Below are positions 31,809-34,512 of a DNA stretch of 34,512 bases, piece by piece. This DNA is from a virus. Each line of letters begins with the position of its first letter. Within the stretch, counting starts at the first letter, position 1. The stretch lies in IMG/VR virus record IMGVR_UViG_3300010373_000099, positions 1-34,512 of that record; one strand, 5' to 3'. The notes beneath the pieces are model-generated. The model was not told the DNA's origin. It was given only the letters and a program-made list of their open reading frames with translations, and did no database searches. A program made the translations under genes and the position numbers.

Positions 31809-32224
31809 GTGGCACCCATCATTGAAATGTGATTCTTCGCAGCTTCGCGAAACGCTTCGCCACGCTGGTAGGCCGGCTTGAGCGCGTCGATTGAGGTGAG
31901 AAATTCCAGAGCCTCGTCGATTGATCTGGCAACGCCATAGGCGTGGCCTAGCGCCGTCACCTTTTCGCGGAACGCTTTCTGGTCGTCGGAGAGCGACCCC
32001 TTTGCGGCTTTCATCTCGAGCCATGCGACCTTCCCGGCCGGCAGACAGATGAAAATGTCAGGTGTGCCGCGACGGACGCCTTCGGCTTTGAGCCGAGACG
32101 CGACCCTGATATGGCGCTTCTCACCGTTTGGCACGGCGCGCGCTTCCAGTTCTGGGCGCAGCGCAAGCGCCAGGTAATCCATCAGCGCGACCTGCAACTT
32201 GTGTTCTGAAATCTTCAGTTTCAC
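31805..32224 (-). CDS. VRR-NUC domain nuclease
   Basis: 139 aa from a GTG overlapping the previous stop (GTGA). EHKLQVALMDYL, then GVRRGTPDIFICLPAGKVAWLEMKAAKGSLSDDQKAF is the VRR-NUC core (PD, then E-x-K). The family includes phage and FAN1-like branch-specific nucleases. Likely acts on branched phage DNA, together with the exonuclease downstream. Confidence 0.85.
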   Translation of the reverse strand: MKLKISEHKLQVALMDYLALALRPELEARAVPNGEKRHIRVASRLKAEGVRRGTPDIFICLPAGKVAWLEMKAAKGSLSDDQKAFREKVTALGHAYGVARSIDEALEFLTSIDALKPAYQRGEAFREAAKNHISMMGAT

Positions 32225-32418
32225 CCCAACACCCCCGCCCCGTCCTTGATGATGTTTGCCAACTGCTCCCGGCTGATCCGCACCCGCTCGAACCGTTCGC
32301 CGCTCACCGTCACGTCAGTGACGCGCGGCTGATCCGGGTCGAATTGCAGGTTGAGCAGATACGTGTCCGGTTCGGGCTGCGTGACGTAGCAAAGGCGGGC
32401 GAGCGGATAGGAAGTCAT
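32221..32418 (-). CDS. Small early protein, unknown
   Basis: 65 aa, ATGA overlap with the HTH-like gene upstream and GTGA with VRR-NUC downstream. Contains YLLNLQFDPDQPRVTDVTVSG and a C-terminal helix (RISREQLANIIKDGAGVLG). A beta-sheet plus helix fold is probable. Function unknown; strict coupling suggests it belongs with the nuclease. Confidence 0.65.
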   Translation of the reverse strand: MTSYPLARLCYVTQPEPDTYLLNLQFDPDQPRVTDVTVSGERFERVRISREQLANIIKDGAGVLG

Positions 32419-32786
32419 GCACCGCTCCTCCGATCCAAAGCAGAGTACCCCGGCAACGGGTCGTTGAAGAACGCGGCTGTCAGGTCGCGATGCTGCAAGC
32501 TGATGCGAGCATTGCGTTCCGAAAGAACGCCGTCAGGCACTCTCGATTTATGGGCCTCGAACTTGATCCCAGCAATTTTCGTGGTGTTTTCCTGAGCGCG
32601 CCGGTCGCGCTCATACTTATTTCGTCTATCGCGTTCTTCCGGCGTCATCGAAAGACGACAGATTCTCACTTTCACCGCTTTCGGAGTGCGCCCCAAGGCT
32701 TCAGCGATGCAGGCTATCGTCATCTTATCGTCGCGCATTTTCAACGCGCGGGCGGTTTCATCGGCGGTCCAGAGTTTTGTTCTCAT
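32415..32786 (-). CDS. Helix-turn-helix DNA-binding protein
   Basis: 123 aa with GAGGGGGA upstream, starting directly after the previous stop. WTADETARALKMRDDKMTIACIAEALGRTPKAVKVRICRL (residues about 6-45) is an HTH of the SANT/Myb-like or sigma region-4-like type. The following segment is strongly basic and Arg-rich (PEERDRRNKYERDRRAQ). It is a candidate regulator or a replication-initiation accessory. Confidence 0.65.
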   Translation of the reverse strand: MRTKLWTADETARALKMRDDKMTIACIAEALGRTPKAVKVRICRLSMTPEERDRRNKYERDRRAQENTTKIAGIKFEAHKSRVPDGVLSERNARISLQHRDLTAAFFNDPLPGYSALDRRSGA

Positions 32787-33140
32787 TTACTTTCCCCCTC
32801 CCACCAAAGCTTCATCTTCAGTGTCGCTTTCCGCACCAGCGCTTTCAGAAATCGCATTCAAACTTCCCCTAAGAGCTTTCAGTCTCATTTCATCGGCCCT
32901 GTTATCTGTTTCGATGCGAGCGCAGAGCGCGTCGTAGCTCGCCTTGATATTTTCGTACAAAGTGGCGCGCGGCTCTTTGGCCTCGTAGCCTCTGACGAAT
33001 TTTCTGATCCAGCCCGACGATGTCCCAACCGTCCGGGCAACTTGTTCGTAAGCCGCCATACGCGACCCGGTTGACCGTTCTGCTCGTGCGACAAGCTCAT
33101 TCGCTTGAGCGCGCGTGTTTGAAATTGCCGAACTAATCAT
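32787..33140 (-). CDS. Putative HTH regulator of the early operon
   Basis: 117 aa. The start at 33140 is chosen over 33203 and farther ones because upstream residues are low-complexity and a GGAA lies before it. Residues about 22-60 (RMAAYEQVARTVGTSSGWIRKFVRGYEAKEP) look like a helix-turn-helix with a wing or helix to follow. The end is acidic and Gly-rich. It follows a 139-bp gap containing an inverted repeat, so it may open a separate transcription unit. Confidence 0.6.
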   Translation of the reverse strand: MISSAISNTRAQANELVARAERSTGSRMAAYEQVARTVGTSSGWIRKFVRGYEAKEPRATLYENIKASYDALCARIETDNRADEMRLKALRGSLNAISESAGAESDTEDEALVGGGK

Positions 33141-33160
33141 TGGCGATTTTCCGACATTCT

Positions 33161-33178
33161 TTGTACTCACTTGGACAA
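33161..33178. promoter_or_regulatory. TTGT-N10-ACAA inverted repeat, possible operator
   Basis: An 18-bp imperfect palindrome lies 21 bp before the ATG at 33140. Promoter-like bases overlap it (TTGTCC, and TACAAA or AAGAAT on the minus strand). The rest of the 33141-33279 gap shows no convincing gene or terminator. Confidence 0.35.
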
Positions 33179-33279
33179 TTCCTTCATGCAGATTGCTCGA
33201 CATGGAAGGAGACAATAACGACGAAAACGAACTCAGTTTCATACGGCTCGCGGCGGCAACCGCGAATATTGTGAGATGG

Positions 33280-33558
33280 TTAGAGGCTAACAAACAGCAG
33301 GCAGAACACAGCAAAGACCAACCCGATGCCGGTGACAGAGACGAACAGAATCGCAAAGACCACCGCTGCCGCGTCGATCAACGATTGCGTGATTGATGCA
33401 TGGTCGTTTCTTGCCGCGAGACCATGCGACCGCGTGACAGGGCGCAGGGAGGACCGCCCAGCAAGCTGAATGGAATCGCGCCGGTTATGTTTCGCGTCCG
33501 GCGCGTAGTGAGAGCCGGGCTGCATGTTGCTTGCCCCAAGTGCAGTCCGGCTGCTCAT
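33280..33558 (-). CDS. Small C-terminally anchored membrane protein
   Basis: 92 aa, coupled to the gene upstream by an ATGA overlap. The N-terminal 55 residues are basic and Ser-rich. The C-terminal segment is one strong hydrophobic stretch (DAAAVVFAILFVSVTGIGLVFAVFCLLFVSL) without a charged tail, as in tail-anchored proteins. Function unknown. The coupling is the main support, as the N-terminal composition is not clearly coding. Confidence 0.5.
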   Translation of the reverse strand: MSSRTALGASNMQPGSHYAPDAKHNRRDSIQLAGRSSLRPVTRSHGLAARNDHASITQSLIDAAAVVFAILFVSVTGIGLVFAVFCLLFVSL

Positions 33559-33869
33559 CTCGACACCACGGGCGGCACGGTGTCTGCCTGTTCGAAATAC
33601 TTACAGGCGCGCGTGGCATGCGGAATGTTGTCGCCGCTTTGCGAAGTCATTGCGCGATACTTCTTGCACTTTGCTGGCTTCAATCCGCCGCCGCGCATAC
33701 CGGTCTTTGAGTAGTAGGAATTACCATGATCGAAGAAAGTGCATTCCCGGCACGTCTTGAATTCAGGGCCGGAACCAGACCAGTGCGCCATACCGCTATG
33801 AGTTGCAGCGATCATCGCGCCAAGCTCTTTGTAGGGTTGCGTGAGGTGAGATGAAATTGCGTCACTCAT
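33555..33869 (-). CDS. Cys-rich early phage protein, possible metal-binding
   Basis: 104 aa. EFKTCRECTFFDHG, then GLKPAKCKKYRAM and IPHATRACKYFEQ give four cysteines in a C-x2-C...C...C pattern that could hold zinc. Proteins with this arrangement are common in alphaproteobacterial phages, but I know no function. It is linked by ATGA overlaps both to the 32-aa membrane peptide upstream and to the anchored protein downstream. Confidence 0.7.
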   Translation of the reverse strand: MSDAISSHLTQPYKELGAMIAATHSGMAHWSGSGPEFKTCRECTFFDHGNSYYSKTGMRGGGLKPAKCKKYRAMTSQSGDNIPHATRACKYFEQADTVPPVVSR

Positions 33870-33964
33870 GACTGAACCCCACTATGAATGATGACGATGC
33901 GAAACAGCGCGCCGAGCGCGAGGATGGCGTAGGTGATGAGGACGATTGTCTCGATGTCGCTCAT
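33866..33964 (-). CDS. 32-aa single-pass membrane peptide
   Basis: A short ORF linked at both ends by ATGA overlaps (its ATG overlaps the stop at 33961-33963; its stop overlaps the ATG at 33869). The product MSDIETIVLITYAILALGAL plus about 12 more residues is one hydrophobic helix with a basic residue after it. The two exact overlaps and the clean membrane segment support a real gene. It may influence the host membrane or act in exclusion, but its role is unknown. Confidence 0.6.
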   Translation of the reverse strand: MSDIETIVLITYAILALGALFRIVIIHSGVQS

Positions 33965-34158
33965 GAGTTGCCCCTGTGATCAAACGGCGTGGTGGGAAGC
34001 GTGATTGGGGCTTTGCGCCGTCGGCTGTTCCGTAAATATTTTTTGAGAGGATGTTCACTGGACCGCGCGCGGCGATAGTCACCGGGGGCCGGCCGGCCAT
34101 AGCGAATCCCGTCCAGCAATCCATGAGATATGAGCGGAACGCCTGTGCGAGGTTTCAT
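33961..34158 (-). CDS. Small basic early protein
   Basis: 65 aa; the ATG at 34158 has GGAGAT seven bases upstream, better than the farther in-frame ATG. It is Arg/Lys-rich (RPAPGDYRRARSSEHPLKKYLRNSRRRKAP), perhaps nucleic-acid binding. Its stop overlaps the start of the membrane peptide. No family is recognised. Confidence 0.55.
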   Translation of the reverse strand: MKPRTGVPLISHGLLDGIRYGRPAPGDYRRARSSEHPLKKYLRNSRRRKAPITLPTTPFDHRGNS

Positions 34159-34171
34159 CGCGCGATCTCCA

Positions 34172-34240
34172 TTAGCTCTTGCCTTGCTCGGCAAGCACAG
34201 TGAGCTTCTCGACCATGAGGCGGGTGGCGGGGCTGGTCAT
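34172..34240 (-). CDS. 22-aa small ORF coupled to the HTH gene
   Basis: Starts with ATGA overlap at the end of the HTH gene and ends with TAA just before the GGAGAT site of the next gene. The product MTSPATRLMVEKLTVLAEQG plus two residues is an amphipathic helix. It may be a true microprotein or a coupling ORF that keeps ribosomes on the message. Confidence 0.4.
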   Translation of the reverse strand: MTSPATRLMVEKLTVLAEQGKS

Positions 34241-34437
34241 GCTGCGCTCGCCGCATTGTGCGAGCGCATGAACTCCTGCACTCGATCAACCAACGCGAGG
34301 CTTGGAGAACGCACCGATCGAAGGTCGCTAACAAGGTTAGGGTCTCTGAGAGATGCTTTTCCAAAAGCTGTCGCGGTCATCCCGGTCCGCTCAAGGAAGG
34401 CATCGATCTCGGCTAGGAATAATTCTGACTGTGTCAT
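34237..34437 (-). CDS. Small XRE/Cro-like HTH regulator
   Basis: 66 aa. SELFLAEIDAFLERTGMTATAFGKASLRDPNLVSDLRSVRSPSLALVDRVQEFM carries a five-helix HTH: helix 2-turn-helix 3 around TATAFGKAS / DPNLVSDLR. Proteins of this type are common in Rhizobiales and Caulobacterales genomes and phages. Upstream lie two operator-like palindromes and a promoter, so it is probably an autoregulated early regulator. No Shine-Dalgarno is visible. Confidence 0.75.
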   Translation of the reverse strand: MTQSELFLAEIDAFLERTGMTATAFGKASLRDPNLVSDLRSVRSPSLALVDRVQEFMRSHNAASAA

Positions 34438-34446
34438 GATTTGAGG

Positions 34447-34490
34447 ATTTAATAGGACTATTCCTATCGTGTCAATAGGATCATTCCTCC
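34447..34490 (-). promoter_or_regulatory. Early promoter with two ATAGGA-N4-TCCTAT-like operators
   Basis: Minus-strand -35 TTGACA (34475-34470) and a -10 such as TATTAA (34454-34449, spacer 15) or TTAAAT (34452-34447, spacer 17). Operator 1 is a 16-bp inverted repeat at 34452-34467 (ATAGGA-N4-TCCTAT), lying between the -35 and -10. Operator 2 is at 34475-34490 (ATAGGA-N4-TCCTCC), overlapping the -35. Centres are 23 bp apart. Confidence 0.6.
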
Positions 34491-34512
34491 TTCCCTAAAA
34501 TATAGGTAAAGT

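Noticed and set aside
33202-33396. Plus-strand 64-codon frame starting MEGDNNDENEL
   Set aside because: No ribosome site; overlaps the ATGA-coupled minus-strand membrane protein. Kept only as a weak alternative.
1-34512. tRNA, rRNA, CRISPR array or insertion sequence
   Set aside because: No cloverleaf with CCA end, no regularly spaced repeats and no transposase were recognised by reading both strands; a program scan was not possible.

Overview
The window is almost entirely a temperate-type bacteriophage or prophage genome of podovirus (short-tailed) type. The host is probably a GC-rich alphaproteobacterium, perhaps of the Rhizobiales. The phage call rests on an ordered set of packaging, portal, scaffold, capsid, adaptor, nozzle, ejection, fibre and lysis genes. 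There is no tape-measure protein, tail tube or sheath. The host is inferred from base composition, a DUF5681-type small terminase, a gene-transfer-agent-type 3TM holin and the type of small HTH regulator. No integrase and no large CI-type repressor lie inside the window; they may lie past the right edge.

Nearly all genes are on the minus strand, so the genome reads right to left. Right end (34490-33280): a promoter with two ATAGGA-N4-TCCTAT-like operators drives a 66-aa HTH protein, followed by a chain of very small genes, most of them coupled through ATGA overlaps (a 22-aa ORF, a 65-aa protein, a 32-aa membrane peptide, a Cys-rich protein and a C-terminally anchored protein). Positions 33178-29808 carry two further DNA-binding proteins, a VRR-NUC nuclease, a RecB/Cas4-like PD-(D/E)XK exonuclease, a freestanding HNH endonuclease and an SSB-like protein. 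Positions 29721-27631 encode a primase-polymerase/helicase fusion. It is followed by 233 bp holding six exact ATCGWCAT repeats, a candidate origin or regulatory array. Three unrecognised genes (27397-25905) then lead to a strong intrinsic terminator.

The late region (25821-385) starts directly after that terminator. It encodes the small and large terminase, portal, scaffold, SU10/DUF5309-type major capsid protein, a possible decoration protein, head-tail adaptors, a nozzle-like protein, a GNAT acetyltransferase, an S74-tailed protein, a lytic-transglycosylase ejection protein, a second internal protein, a collar-domain fibre and a Gly-rich fibre. The lysis cassette (endolysin, two holin-like proteins, a TM/coiled-coil protein) follows. 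Next come several small tail-associated proteins, a LamG-like protein and an 851-aa GH74-like beta-propeller tailspike that keeps both catalytic-type Asp motifs. A secreted protein runs off the left edge. Three intrinsic terminators sit inside the minus-strand series, each immediately before a start codon. Only two convincing genes run on the plus strand: an exported 90-aa moron (6820-7092) and an HNH homing-type endonuclease (13091-13747).

The most interesting items are the GH74-like spike, the terminators abutting start codons (which suggest antitermination), the ATCGWCAT array, the operator-promoter with a near-leaderless HTH gene, the secreted moron and the endolysin with a C-terminal hydrophobic tail. 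I did not find a clearly new defence or mobile system.
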